From assembly GCF_045788535.1 (NCBI RefSeq), contig NZ_CP074074.1, positions 1,426,001 to 1,490,000 on the forward strand: DNA of 64,000 nucleotides, in the 5' to 3' direction. This stretch comes from Allotamlana fucoidanivorans. GTDB lineage: Bacteria > Bacteroidota > Bacteroidia > Flavobacteriales > Flavobacteriaceae. Below the pieces are notes generated by a model that was not told where the DNA came from, did no database searches, and saw nothing but the letters and a program-made list of their open reading frames with translations. Made by a program: the position numbers and the translations under genes. Shown here piece after piece: positions 50,332 through 58,911 of the stretch. Every line of letters begins with the position of its first letter. Position 1 is the stretch's first letter.

Positions 50332-53300
50332 ATGTACTTAATCTTCGATACAGAAACTACTGGCTTACCAAAACGTTGGGATGCTCCAATTACAGATGTT
50401 GATAATTGGCCAAGATGTATTCAAATAGCTTGGCAGCTGCATGATGCCATGGGAAACTGTATTGATAGTCAAGATTATTTGGTGCGCCCAGACGGATTTA
50501 ATATCCCTTATGATGCAGAAAAAATCCACGGAATTTCTACTGATTTAGCCCAAGAAGAAGGCGTGCCATTGTCAGAGGTTTTAGAAAAATTTAATGCCGT
50601 ACTAGGCAAATCAAAATTTGTTGTTGGGCAAAATGTGCAGTTTGATCTGAATATCATGGGGGCAGAGTTTGTACGTGAACAGGTAGATAACAATTTGCAA
50701 GAACTTCCAGTTTTAGATACCTGTACAGAGCATACGGCCGAATTGTGTCAAATTCCTGGTGGGCGTTACGGAAAATTTAAATTACCTACTTTAACAGAAC
50801 TGCACGAGTTTTTGTTTAATGAGCCCTTTGCTGAAGCACATAATGCCACTGCCGATGTTGAAGCCACAACACGCTGTTTCCTAGAATTGGTGCGTTTAGA
50901 AGAATACACAAAAGAGCAGCTTGATGTTCAGCCCGATTATTTTGAGAAATTCAAGGAAGCCAATCCAGAGCCTATACAGCTTATAGGTTTAAAGCATATC
51001 AACCTCAAAAAAGCGAGTGCCAAGTTAAGAGAACGCCTAAAAAAAGCTGAGTCTAGTATCTCATCAGAGGCTATAAAACAGAATATTTCAGATTTAGCCG
51101 ATGTTGATTTTGTGCATCTTCACAACCATTCACAATTTTCGGTGTTACAATCTACTATGGGGGTTGCAGATATTGTTTCGGCTGCCGCTCAATATAATAT
51201 GCCAGCAGTAGCTCTTACAGATCATGCTAATATGATGGGGGCATTTCACTTTATCAATGCTGTAAATAGACACAATAGTGGTGTTAAGACCAAGATTGCA
51301 GAGGCAGAAGCCTCTGGAGAAGCGGTTGAAGCTAAGGAAATAAAACCGATTGTGGGTTGTGAATTTTTTGTGTGTAGTGATCATTTAGACAAGTCAAGAA
51401 AAGATAATGGTTACCAAATAGTACTGATTGCAAAGAATAAAAACGGCTATCATAATTTAGCAAAGTTATCATCGCATGCCTTTGTTGATGGGTTTTATTA
51501 TGTACCTAGAATTGATAAAAAACTTATTCAGCAATATAAAGAAGATCTAATAGTTTTAACAGGGAACTTGTATGGGGAAGTGCCAAGTAAAGTGCTTAAT
51601 GTTGGTGAGAACCAAGCTGAAGAAGCGCTTATTTGGTGGAAAAATGAATTTGGAGATGATTTATACGTAGAAGTGATGCGTCACAATCAGGAGGATGAAA
51701 ATCGGGTTAATCCTACTTTGATAAAATTAGCTAAAAAACATGATTTAAAAATAGTTGCATCCAATAACACCTACTATCAAAAACAAGAAGATGCTAATGC
51801 GCATGATATTTTATTATGTGTAAGAGATGGAGAAAAGCAAGCCACACCAATAGGTCGCGGCCGTGGCTATCGTTATGGTTTACCAAATCAGGAGTACTAT
51901 TTTAAGTCTTCTGAGGCCATGAAAGAATTGTTTAAGGATATTCCTGAAGCAATATTGAATATTCAAGGCTTAGTTGATAAAATAGAAGCTTTTCAGCTGG
52001 CACGAGATGTGCTTTTACCTGCCTTTGATATTCCTGAGGAGTTTAAACATGAGGAAGATTTAGTTGATGGTGGTAAACGTGGTGAAAATGCCTTTTTGAG
52101 ACACCTAACTTACGAAGGCGCGAAAAAACGTTATGGCGAACCACTTGGTGAAGAAGTGATTGAGCGCCTTGATTTTGAACTTAACGTTATCGAGAAAACA
52201 GGCTATCCAGGCTATTTCTTGATTGTTGAAGACTTTATTCGTGAAGCACGAAATATGGATGTGTCGGTTGGTCCTGGGCGTGGTTCTGCTGCTGGTTCCG
52301 TGGTGGCTTATTGCCTATGGATTACCAACATAGATCCTATGAAGTACGATTTGCTTTTTGAGCGTTTCTTAAATCCAGATCGTGTGAGTATGCCCGACAT
52401 TGATATCGATTTTGATGACGAAGGCCGAAGTCGAGTTATGGATTACGTTATTGAAAAGTATGGTGCCAATCAGGTAGCGCAAATTATTACTTACGGAACC
52501 ATGGCCGCGAAGTCCTCCATTCGTGATACCGCTCGTGTGCTTGATTTGCCATTGTTTGATGCGGATAGAATTGCCAAGCTTATCCCTAATATGTCTAAAT
52601 TAAATAAGATTTTTGGTTTAGATGAGAAAGCTTTAGCTTCTAAATTTAGGTCTGAAGAATTAGAAAAAGTTAATGAGCTTTTAAATATTGCAGATGGTTC
52701 AGATTTACAAGCCGAAACTTTAAATCTGGCAAGAACCCTAGAAGGCTCCGTTAGAAATACTGGTATTCATGCTTGTGGGGTAATCATCACTCCAGATGAT
52801 ATTACCAAGTTTGTACCAGTGTCTGTGGCCAAAGACTCCGATTTGTACGTAACGCAGTTTGACAACTCTGTTGTAGAATCGGCGGGTCTGTTAAAAATGG
52901 ATTTTTTAGGGTTAAAAACCTTAACTCTTATAAAAGATACGGTTAAAATTGTAAAGGCTAAACATGGGATTCAGCTTGATCCGGAAAATTTTCCTTTAGA
53001 TGATGAGGAAACTTATGCTTTATTCCAAAGGGGAGAAACCGTAGGGGTGTTTCAATACGAATCTCCTGGGATGCAAAAACATCTTAGAGATTTAAAGCCT
53101 ACTGTTTTTGAAGATTTAATTGCCATGAATGCCTTGTATCGTCCTGGCCCTATGGAGTATATTCCAAGTTTCGTACGCAGAAAACATGGTGATGAAGAGA
53201 TAGAGTACGATTTGCCTGCCATGGAAGAATACCTTAAAGAAACGTACGGTATTACGGTTTACCAAGAGCAGGTGATGTTGCTGTCTCAAAAACTTGCCGA

Positions 53301-54717
53301 TTTTACCAAAGGTGAAGCTGATGTACTGCGTAAGGCCATGGGTAAAAAACAGATTGCAGTGCTGGATAAAATGAAGCCAAAATTCATTGAACAGGCAAGT
53401 GCTAATGGTCATGACGCTAAAATTTTAGAGAAAGTTTGGAAAGACTGGGAGGCCTTTGCGAGCTATGCGTTTAATAAGTCGCACTCTACCTGTTACGCTT
53501 GGATTGCCTATCAAACAGCTTATTTAAAAGCGCATTATCCTGCCGAGTATATGGCTGCGGTGCTTTCCAATAACATGAATGACATAAAACAGGTTACGTT
53601 CTTTATGGAAGAGTGTAAACGTATGAAGTTAGATGTATTAGGCCCAGATGTTAACGAAAGTTACTATAAATTTTCAGTAAATAAAGATGGCGCGGTTCGT
53701 TTTGGTATGGGGGCTATTAAAGGGGTTGGTCATGGTGCGGTAAAAACTATTGTAGAACATAGAAAAGAGGATGGGCCGTATAGATCTATTTTTGATTTAG
53801 CCAAACGCATTGATTTGCGCGCAGCTAATAAAAAGGCTTTTGAAAATTTGGCTTTAGCTGGAGGCTTTGATGGATTGGGTAGTACACACCGAGCGCAATA
53901 TTTTCATGATGATGGCAGTGGAATTACTTTTTTAGAAAAAGCCATAAAATACGCTCAGAAATACAAAGAAAATGAGAATTCAGCTCAGGTGAGTTTGTTT
54001 GGAGAAGCCAGTGATGTTCAAATTCCAGAACCTGAAGTGCCACCTTGTGAAGAATGGGGCACCATGGAAAAACTGAGTAAAGAACGTGAGGTGGTTGGGG
54101 TTTATATTTCTGGTCATCCGTTAGATGATTTTAAAACCGAAATGAATACCTTTTGCAATGCCGTGGTGGGTATGTTTAATAATCTTGAGCCTTATGTAAA
54201 TAGAGAGTTGGTTTTTGGTGGCGTGGTTACCGATGTACAACACCGTGTAAGCAAACAAGGTAAAGGTTGGGCTCTTTTTACTATTGAAGATTATAATGAT
54301 AGTTATGAATTCAGAATTTTTGGCGAGGAGTATCTAAAATACAGGCACTTCTTGTTGCAGAATAATTTTGTGTTTGTAAAGACCTTTGTAAGAGAAGGGT
54401 GGACGAATAAGGACACTGGGAAAAAGAGTGACCCTAGGTTGCAGTTTAACAGTTTTCAGTTACTGCATGATGTGATGGAACAATATGCCAAGAAACTGTC
54501 TATTCAGCTGGATATAAATGATTTGAATGAGCAAAAAATTACAGACTTAAAAGAGTTAATTCATATGCATCCAGGAAATCAAGCGCTTAATTTTGTGGTT
54601 TATGACGCCAAAGAAAAAATGAAGCTTAATATGCCAAGTAGAAGGCAAAAGGTAAAAGTTTGTCAGGAGTTACTTGATGAACTGCAATCTCAGGATGTTA
54701 AATTTAAGTTGAATTAG
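50332..54717 (+). CDS. dnaE: DNA polymerase III alpha subunit with fused N-terminal 3'-5' exonuclease
   Basis: 1461 residues, about 300 longer than E. coli DnaE. Residues 1-195 are a DnaQ-type DEDDh exonuclease (Asp6 and Glu8 in FDTETTGL, then HNATADVEAT). The PHP domain begins at HLHNHSQFS (His262). The polymerase palm has GPGRGSAAGSVVAYCL and the catalytic Asp689, Asp691 and Asp693 in MPDIDIDFDD. The thumb/fingers (GVFQYESPGMQKHLRDLKP, NALYRPGPMEYI), a helix-hairpin-helix and an OB fold (RELVFGGVVTDVQHRVSKQGKGWALFTIEDY) follow. It is the replicative polymerase, and proofreading is built in. This fusion is usual in Bacteroidota. Confidence 0.95.
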   Translation: MYLIFDTETTGLPKRWDAPITDVDNWPRCIQIAWQLHDAMGNCIDSQDYLVRPDGFNIPYDAEKIHGISTDLAQEEGVPLSEVLEKFNAVLGKSKFVVGQNVQFDLNIMGAEFVREQVDNNLQELPVLDTCTEHTAELCQIPGGRYGKFKLPTLTELHEFLFNEPFAEAHNATADVEATTRCFLELVRLEEYTKEQLDVQPDYFEKFKEANPEPIQLIGLKHINLKKASAKLRERLKKAESSISSEAIKQNISDLADVDFVHLHNHSQFSVLQSTMGVADIVSAAAQYNMPAVALTDHANMMGAFHFINAVNRHNSGVKTKIAEAEASGEAVEAKEIKPIVGCEFFVCSDHLDKSRKDNGYQIVLIAKNKNGYHNLAKLSSHAFVDGFYYVPRIDKKLIQQYKEDLIVLTGNLYGEVPSKVLNVGENQAEEALIWWKNEFGDDLYVEVMRHNQEDENRVNPTLIKLAKKHDLKIVASNNTYYQKQEDANAHDILLCVRDGEKQATPIGRGRGYRYGLPNQEYYFKSSEAMKELFKDIPEAILNIQGLVDKIEAFQLARDVLLPAFDIPEEFKHEEDLVDGGKRGENAFLRHLTYEGAKKRYGEPLGEEVIERLDFELNVIEKTGYPGYFLIVEDFIREARNMDVSVGPGRGSAAGSVVAYCLWITNIDPMKYDLLFERFLNPDRVSMPDIDIDFDDEGRSRVMDYVIEKYGANQVAQIITYGTMAAKSSIRDTARVLDLPLFDADRIAKLIPNMSKLNKIFGLDEKALASKFRSEELEKVNELLNIADGSDLQAETLNLARTLEGSVRNTGIHACGVIITPDDITKFVPVSVAKDSDLYVTQFDNSVVESAGLLKMDFLGLKTLTLIKDTVKIVKAKHGIQLDPENFPLDDEETYALFQRGETVGVFQYESPGMQKHLRDLKPTVFEDLIAMNALYRPGPMEYIPSFVRRKHGDEEIEYDLPAMEEYLKETYGITVYQEQVMLLSQKLADFTKGEADVLRKAMGKKQIAVLDKMKPKFIEQASANGHDAKILEKVWKDWEAFASYAFNKSHSTCYAWIAYQTAYLKAHYPAEYMAAVLSNNMNDIKQVTFFMEECKRMKLDVLGPDVNESYYKFSVNKDGAVRFGMGAIKGVGHGAVKTIVEHRKEDGPYRSIFDLAKRIDLRAANKKAFENLALAGGFDGLGSTHRAQYFHDDGSGITFLEKAIKYAQKYKENENSAQVSLFGEASDVQIPEPEVPPCEEWGTMEKLSKEREVVGVYISGHPLDDFKTEMNTFCNAVVGMFNNLEPYVNRELVFGGVVTDVQHRVSKQGKGWALFTIEDYNDSYEFRIFGEEYLKYRHFLLQNNFVFVKTFVREGWTNKDTGKKSDPRLQFNSFQLLHDVMEQYAKKLSIQLDINDLNEQKITDLKELIHMHPGNQALNFVVYDAKEKMKLNMPSRRQKVKVCQELLDELQSQDVKFKLN

Positions 54718-55313
54718 TCCGTTAATTCAAATTCAGGACAATCAATGCGAATTTCAACAGTTTGTAGCTGTTTTTCTAATAAATTGCAGTAGTGTTGGTC
54801 TTTATTTTTTTGATAATATCTGCACCTATAACAAGTACGCTGTACGGTAAGTATCCCTAGTTTGTTAAGTTTGAAAATGAGTTCGCTTAGTATTTTAAAT
54901 GTTTGTTCTAAGCTATAAGCATCACTGTTTGATAATTGTTTCTTTAAGGGTTCAGCATAGTGTTCTGTTTCCTTTACAATAGCGTGTCCTGTATGAGATA
55001 ATTGTATGCTATAACTTCTACTATCAGTGGTTGAGTGCGCTTTGTTAATGAGTTCTTTTTTAATCAAAACACGAACCGCATCACTAATGGTTGGTTTAGT
55101 TAAGTTAAATTCTTTAGCTAAGTGACTAACATTGCAAAAATTTAATGTATGGTGTTTTATAAAAATCAGAATTTGAATTTGAATAGGACTCAAGCCTAGT
55201 GTTTTAGCTTTTTCCCATAGTAGCACTTTAAAAGCTTCAGATATGCGCTCTAAACCGGCAACAATTTTACTTGAAATGTCCTCTTCTTGGGTGTATGGAT
55301 TAAATATACTCAT
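54714..55313 (-). CDS. MarR family regulator with C-terminal four-cysteine site
   Basis: 199 residues. The winged helix (NFCNVSHLAKEFNLTKPTISDAVRVLIKKELINKAHSTTDSRSYSIQLSHTGH, residues 58-110) is MarR type. A C-terminal extension has Cys161, Cys164, Cys176 and Cys192 (CYRC, HYC, DCPEF), a likely Fe-S or zinc site absent from ordinary MarR proteins. It is encoded 65 bases after a small thioredoxin-like gene in the same direction. Both genes carry the same 12-base upstream motif, so it probably autoregulates in response to redox or metal state (inference). Its last 4 bases overlap dnaE on the other strand. Confidence 0.85.
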   Translation of the reverse strand: MSIFNPYTQEEDISSKIVAGLERISEAFKVLLWEKAKTLGLSPIQIQILIFIKHHTLNFCNVSHLAKEFNLTKPTISDAVRVLIKKELINKAHSTTDSRSYSIQLSHTGHAIVKETEHYAEPLKKQLSNSDAYSLEQTFKILSELIFKLNKLGILTVQRTCYRCRYYQKNKDQHYCNLLEKQLQTVEIRIDCPEFELTD

Positions 55314-55320
55314 AAAAAAA

Positions 55321-55344
55321 CCTGTCGAATTTCTTTTCGACAGG
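55321..55344 (-). terminator. Hairpin terminator abutting the MarR start codon
   Basis: Stem CCTGTCGAA / TTCGACAGG with a 6-base loop, then seven T and directly the ATG of the MarR gene on the minus strand. It ends the thioredoxin-like transcript and could mask the MarR ribosome-binding site in read-through RNA. Confidence 0.8.
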
Positions 55345-55348
55345 CTAA

Positions 55349-55366
55349 GTTAGTAATCCTAACTAA
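55349..55366 (-). promoter_or_regulatory. Putative MarR operator 1
   Basis: GTTAGTAATCCTAACTAA, with inverted TTAG / CTAA arms, between the thioredoxin-like gene and the MarR gene. It shares AATCCTAACTAA with operator 2. Confidence 0.55.
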
Positions 55367-55378
55367 TAAAAGCAAAAA

Positions 55379-55612
55379 TTAAGCTTTTACATCTTCCATA
55401 GAAGCCCCAAAGTTGATATGCAAAACATTGCCGGTTGGGGTGACTAGAGCTGGTACAGATTTTACGCCTGCGTTTTCGGCTTCAGGAATTCTAGAAGCAT
55501 CTTCACCAAAGTGAACGATTTCAACATTATCTTTTCCTATAAGTTTAATGATGTCATGCTCTGCACTAATGCATACTGGACACCCTGCGTGATAAAAAAC
55601 GGATTTACTCAT
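55379..55612 (-). CDS. Small thioredoxin-like protein with CPVC motif
   Basis: 77 residues. MSKSVFYHAGCPVCISAEHDIIKLIG places the active-site Cys11 and Cys14 near the N terminus, as in mini-thioredoxins and glutaredoxin-like proteins. VKSVPALVTPTGNVLHINFG carries the cis-Pro loop (Val-Pro). It has no signal peptide, so it is cytoplasmic. It precedes the Cys4 MarR regulator and is probably under its control. It may reduce that regulator or its effector (inference). Confidence 0.85.
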   Translation of the reverse strand: MSKSVFYHAGCPVCISAEHDIIKLIGKDNVEIVHFGEDASRIPEAENAGVKSVPALVTPTGNVLHINFGASMEDVKA

Positions 55613-55648
55613 AATGATTAGTTTTAAAATTTATACACTATAAAAGTA

Positions 55649-55666
55649 ATAAGGAATCCTAACTAA
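55649..55666 (-). promoter_or_regulatory. Putative MarR operator 2
   Basis: ATAAGGAATCCTAACTAA, 37 bases upstream of the thioredoxin-like start codon. It shares 12 identical bases with operator 1. Confidence 0.55.
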
Positions 55667-55703
55667 AACAAATAGTCTGTGTCTTTTTTGTTGTTTTCAA
55701 ATG

Positions 55704-56030
55704 TTACGTGTTTTTTTCGTCTAAATAGAGGCTTAAATTATTTAATTTGTCAGTCCAGAATTGTTCATAGAATTTCAACCAGCTAGTGATTTCTTTCAAT
55801 GCTTTTGGGTTGGCATTGCAATAGCGTTCACGACCTTGTGATTCAATATACACTAATCCAGCCTGTTCTAACGTTTTAATATGCTTTGTAATCCCTTGTC
55901 TTGTTATGTCAAATTGATTTGAAATTTGCGTGATAGACAAAGCAGAAGTGGCAATAACCAAGGCATGAAAAATATCACGCCTTGTTGGGTCTGCAATAGC
56001 TTTAAATAGTTTAGTGATTTTATCCTGCAT
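55704..56030 (-). CDS. ArsR family transcriptional regulator
   Basis: 108 residues. The winged helix reads LFKAIADPTRRDIFHALVIATSALSITQISNQFDITRQGITKHIKTLEQAGLVYIESQGRERYC, the classic ArsR layout. It has no metal-binding cysteine pair, as expected for the subgroup paired with SRPBCC proteins. Its start overlaps the end of the SRPBCC gene by 11 bases, so they form a coupled unit. Twin operators upstream of the operon suggest autoregulation. Confidence 0.88.
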   Translation of the reverse strand: MQDKITKLFKAIADPTRRDIFHALVIATSALSITQISNQFDITRQGITKHIKTLEQAGLVYIESQGRERYCNANPKALKEITSWLKFYEQFWTDKLNNLSLYLDEKNT

Positions 56031-56451
56031 TCACTTCTTCTTTTAAGTAGTTAGACAATTGAGAAAGACAATTTTCCCAGCCTCCATTAAAGCTTTCAAA
56101 CATAGCAATAGCTGTTTCGCCTGCATAATTTCTAATTCCCGAATGTTCTAAGTTTAGCTTTGTGCCGTTTGGGGTTTCTTCCAATAACCAAGATACAGTC
56201 GTTTCTGTTTTTGTATCTGCAACAATCCAGGTATAAACCAAACGATAGGGGTTTGCGTACTTAATTTCACCATGTATTACAGTGCACCCTTTGTCATTGG
56301 GTTCAGCAGTAAACGTATATTTGTAGCCTTTTTCTGGTTTAAAATCTGCTTTTATAAACCATGTAGATAGTGCTTCGCCCTGTGAAATGGCCTGCCATAC
56401 TTGATTAATATCATGCTTAAACAGGACTTCTTTTTTAATAACATCTTTCAT
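56020..56451 (-). CDS. SRPBCC (AHSA1-like) domain protein
   Basis: 143 residues of the START/Bet v1-like fold. It starts with VIKKEVLFKHDINQVWQAISQGEALSTWF, has GEIKYANPYRLVYTWIV, and ends with HSGIRNYAGETAIAMFESFNGGWENCLSQLSNYL, a typical AHSA1 family layout. The ligand is unknown. ArsR-SRPBCC pairs are widespread; the SRPBCC protein may bind a hydrophobic signal. The gene is first in the operon, with two GCAAC-N6-GTTGC operators 25-80 bases upstream. Confidence 0.85.
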   Translation of the reverse strand: MKDVIKKEVLFKHDINQVWQAISQGEALSTWFIKADFKPEKGYKYTFTAEPNDKGCTVIHGEIKYANPYRLVYTWIVADTKTETTVSWLLEETPNGTKLNLEHSGIRNYAGETAIAMFESFNGGWENCLSQLSNYLKEEVNAG

Positions 56452-56475
56452 TGTAATTCGTTTTTTGATTAATAC

Positions 56476-56491
56476 GCAACTTTACGGTTGC
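56476..56491. promoter_or_regulatory. ArsR operator, proximal
   Basis: GCAACTTTACGGTTGC: perfect 5-bp arms around 6 bases. Its centre is 42 bases (four helical turns) from the distal copy. Confidence 0.7.
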
Positions 56492-56517
56492 TAAATTAAT
56501 GTAAAATTTTCTATTAA

Positions 56518-56533
56518 GCAACTAAAAGGTTGC
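56518..56533. promoter_or_regulatory. ArsR operator, distal
   Basis: GCAACTAAAAGGTTGC, flanked by TAA / TTA that extend the symmetry to 8-bp arms. It also lies next to the -33 region of the divergent plus-strand promoter. Confidence 0.7.
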
Positions 56534-56538
56534 TTAAT

Positions 56539-56567
56539 TTGTTTCACTTATAAAATTGTTATCTTTG
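56539..56567 (+). promoter_or_regulatory. Plus-strand promoter reading into a geneless 260-bp region
   Basis: TTG at 56539-56541, 18 bases, then TATCTTTG at 56560-56567: a near-ideal Bacteroidota promoter. The next gene, trxA, starts at 56836 and has a closer -7 element. Confidence 0.6.
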
Positions 56568-56574
56568 CGCAAAG

Positions 56575-56785
56575 GATAGTAACGGTTTTTATTGCACAAA
56601 AAAGGGAGTTTAATAAGCAGTATGCTTTTTGTGAAACTGACTTGATTTTATACGAATAAACTTCTTGCTAGCAAAAAAGATAGCGCTGATAGCCTGGTTT
56701 ATGCACCCTTACACAAAATACATAGTTCCTGTTAATTTAACTATAAGTAAAACAAATTGACAGATTGTAAGCTTAAGTGTTTTTT
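56575..56785 (+). other. Geneless transcribed-looking region upstream of trxA
   Basis: No ORF. It follows a strong promoter and contains the short hairpin AAGCA-GTA-TGCTT before a T run near 56620-56637. It may be a small RNA or a long trxA leader; the evidence is weak. Confidence 0.3.
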
Positions 56786-56790
56786 TTGAC

Positions 56791-56798
56791 TAATTTTG
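56791..56798 (+). promoter_or_regulatory. -7 element TAATTTTG for trxA
   Basis: Exact TAnnTTTG match 38 bases before the trxA ATG. Confidence 0.55.
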
Positions 56799-56835
56799 TG
56801 TTATAAAAATAGAAACAGATTAAAATATAAATATT

Positions 56836-57153
56836 ATGGCATTAGAAATTACAGATGCAACGTTTGAAGAAACGGTATTAAAAAGTGATAAGCCAGTTTT
56901 GGTGGATTTTTGGGCAGCATGGTGTGGACCTTGTAGAATGGTTGGACCAATCATTGAGCAAATTAGTGAGGAATATGATGGTAAAGCAGTAGTTGGAAAG
57001 GTTGATGTTGATGCTAACCAAGAGTTTGCTGCAAAGTATGGTGTACGTAATATACCAACAGTTTTGGTTTTTCAAAATGGAGAGGTAGTTGGCAGACAAG
57101 TTGGGGTTGCACCAAAGAATGCTTATACAGATGCCATTGATGGTCTTTTGTAA
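56836..57153 (+). CDS. trxA: Thioredoxin
   Basis: 105 residues, standard thioredoxin length. VLVDFWAAWCGPCRMVGP holds the redox pair Cys30 and Cys33. VDANQEFAAKYGVRNIPTVLVFQNGEVV has the cis-Pro loop. Cytoplasmic disulfide reductase serving ribonucleotide reductase and other enzymes. It is monocistronic, with a clear -7 element and a downstream terminator. Confidence 0.95.
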   Translation: MALEITDATFEETVLKSDKPVLVDFWAAWCGPCRMVGPIIEQISEEYDGKAVVGKVDVDANQEFAAKYGVRNIPTVLVFQNGEVVGRQVGVAPKNAYTDAIDGLL

Positions 57154-57180
57154 AAGATAATATAACGAAAAAGAAAAAGT

Positions 57181-57213
57181 AAAAGGTTTGTCATTATGGC
57201 AAACCTTTTTTTA
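57181..57213 (+). terminator. Intrinsic terminator after trxA
   Basis: Stem AAAAGGTTTG / CAAACCTTTT with a 9-base loop and T run. Confidence 0.85.
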
Positions 57214-57240
57214 TTTTAGACACATTCAAAATATAAAACA

Positions 57241-57780
57241 ATGAGCAAATTAAAGATACAAGATGCTATTGATGAAAAATTAATAGCACAGCGTAAAGTG
57301 TTTCTATGGGGGCAGGTAGATGACAAATCGGCCAAGCACGTTATAGATAGGTTGTTATACCTTGATGCTTTAGAGACGCAAGATATTCATTTATATATTA
57401 ATAGTCCTGGTGGTTATGTAACTTCAGGGTTTGCTATATATGATACCATAAAGGCTTTAAATAGTGATGTGTCAACCATATGTACGGGGCTTGCTGCGTC
57501 AATGGGGTCTATATTACTTTCGGTAGGTACAAAAGGTAAACGTTTTATTCAGCCACATGCGCGGGTTATGATTCACCAGCCTAGCGGTGGCGCCAGAGGG
57601 CAAGCCAGTGATATTGAAATTACTGCTCAAGAAATTTTAAAAACTAAAGAATTAAGTGCGAAAATTTTGGCCGATAATTGTGGGCAAGATTTTGAGAAAG
57701 TGATGAAAGACTTTAATAGAGATCATTGGATGGGAGCCGAAGAATCTGTGGCTTATGGTATAGTTGATAAAGTGATTTAA
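57241..57780 (+). CDS. ClpP-type serine protease subunit, shorter paralogue
   Basis: 179 residues of the ClpP family, shorter than typical ClpP (about 200-220). The catalytic triad is visible: Ser88 in AASMGS, His112 in MIHQP and Asp161 in NRDHWMGAEES. SPGGYVTSGFAIYDTI is also conserved. It lacks the N-terminal propeptide and loop of the main ClpP, and no clpX is adjacent, so it is probably an accessory subunit or a stand-alone peptidase. The DUF58 gene begins immediately after its stop. Confidence 0.88.
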   Translation: MSKLKIQDAIDEKLIAQRKVFLWGQVDDKSAKHVIDRLLYLDALETQDIHLYINSPGGYVTSGFAIYDTIKALNSDVSTICTGLAASMGSILLSVGTKGKRFIQPHARVMIHQPSGGARGQASDIEITAQEILKTKELSAKILADNCGQDFEKVMKDFNRDHWMGAEESVAYGIVDKVI

Positions 57781-58710
57781 TTGAATTTACAATCAGAATT
57801 AAATAAAGCTGAAGGGTTTAAAAATCTTGAATTACTTGCTAAACAAGTGGTTGAAGGTTTTGTGGCGGGTATGCATAAAAGTCCGTTTCATGGGTTTTCT
57901 GCTGAGTTTGCCGAACATAAAATTTATAATCAAGGTGAAAGCACGCGGCATATCGACTGGAAGTTGTTCGCGAAAACCGATAAGCTTTATACCAAGCGCT
58001 ATGATGATGAAACCAATTTACGTTGTCATATCATTATAGATAATAGTAGCTCAATGCATTATCCAGAGTTAAAAGCCTTTTCAATAGATCACTTAAATAA
58101 AATTGCTTTTTCGGCTTTGGCGGCAGCTTCTATGATGCATATACTAAAGAAGCAACGGGATGCGGTAGGATTGAGTATTTATAGTGATAGCTATGATTAT
58201 TATGCGCCCGAAAAAGGCAGTGAACGCCACCATCAGATGCTTATAAATCATTTGAGTGAAGCCGTGGTGTCAAAGCCTAAAATGCGGCGAACAGAAACCT
58301 ATAAGTATCTTCATGAAATTGCCGAAAAAATCCATAGACGCTCTATGATTTTTTTGTTTACTGATATGTTTCAAACCGTTGAAGATGACATTAAACTTTT
58401 TGAAGCTTTAAGACATTTAAAGTATAATAAACACGAGGTCATTTTGTTTCATGTGTTTGATGGTGAAAAAGAAGTAAACTTTCAATTTGATAATCAACCC
58501 AAACGATTTATTGATGTTGAAACGGGTGAGTCTATTAATTTGTATGCTGATTCAATAAAAGACAGTTATAGCCATGCGGTTAACACCTATTTTGAAGCGA
58601 TAAAATTAAAATGTGCACAGTATAAAATTACTTATGTCGAAGCAGATATTCATAAAAAATTTAATAATATACTGACAACGTATTTGTTAGAACGTCAAAA
58701 ATTTGCTTAG
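57781..58710 (+). CDS. DUF58 domain protein (MoxR-system type)
   Basis: 309 residues. The DUF58 signature is seen in KSPFHGFSAEFAEHKIYNQGESTRHIDWKLFAKTDKLYTKRYDDETNLR, followed by a von Willebrand A-like domain with a MIDAS DxSxS motif (IIDNSSSM). The start is a TTG directly after the clpP stop, giving the family N terminus NLQSELNKAEGFKNLELLAKQVVEGF. DUF58 proteins normally sit with a MoxR ATPase and VWA proteins; here the partner genes are not adjacent. Confidence 0.85.
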   Translation: MNLQSELNKAEGFKNLELLAKQVVEGFVAGMHKSPFHGFSAEFAEHKIYNQGESTRHIDWKLFAKTDKLYTKRYDDETNLRCHIIIDNSSSMHYPELKAFSIDHLNKIAFSALAAASMMHILKKQRDAVGLSIYSDSYDYYAPEKGSERHHQMLINHLSEAVVSKPKMRRTETYKYLHEIAEKIHRRSMIFLFTDMFQTVEDDIKLFEALRHLKYNKHEVILFHVFDGEKEVNFQFDNQPKRFIDVETGESINLYADSIKDSYSHAVNTYFEAIKLKCAQYKITYVEADIHKKFNNILTTYLLERQKFA

Positions 58711-58786
58711 AGTTTAAATGAAAATGTTTAAGGCGGTTGTAAAAAGAAACTTTTTAAAAAAATATGTAAAAAAGTTAAAAAAAGGT

Positions 58787-58816
58787 TTGACAAATTAAAA
58801 AAGCCGTGTATATTTG
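58787..58816 (+). promoter_or_regulatory. tRNA-Asp promoter
   Basis: TTGACA at 58787-58792 and TATATTTG at 58809-58816: TTG, exactly 19 bases, TAnnTTTG. This is the best sigma-ABfr-type promoter in the window. Confidence 0.85.
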
Positions 58817-58834
58817 CAACCGCAATAAAGCAAC

Positions 58835-58911
58835 GGTCTGGTAGTTCAGTTGGTTAGAATGTCGCCCTGTCACGGCGAAGGTCGCGGGTTCGAGTCCCGT
58901 CCAGACCGCCA
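58835..58911 (+). tRNA. tRNA-Asp (anticodon GTC)
   Basis: 77 bases including an encoded CCA. The acceptor stem is GGTCTGG / CCAGACC with discriminator G. The D arm contains GTTCAGTTGGTTAGAAT, the anticodon loop CTGTCAC gives GTC, and the T arm is GCGGG-TTCGAGT-CCCGT. All four stems pair well. Confidence 0.97.
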
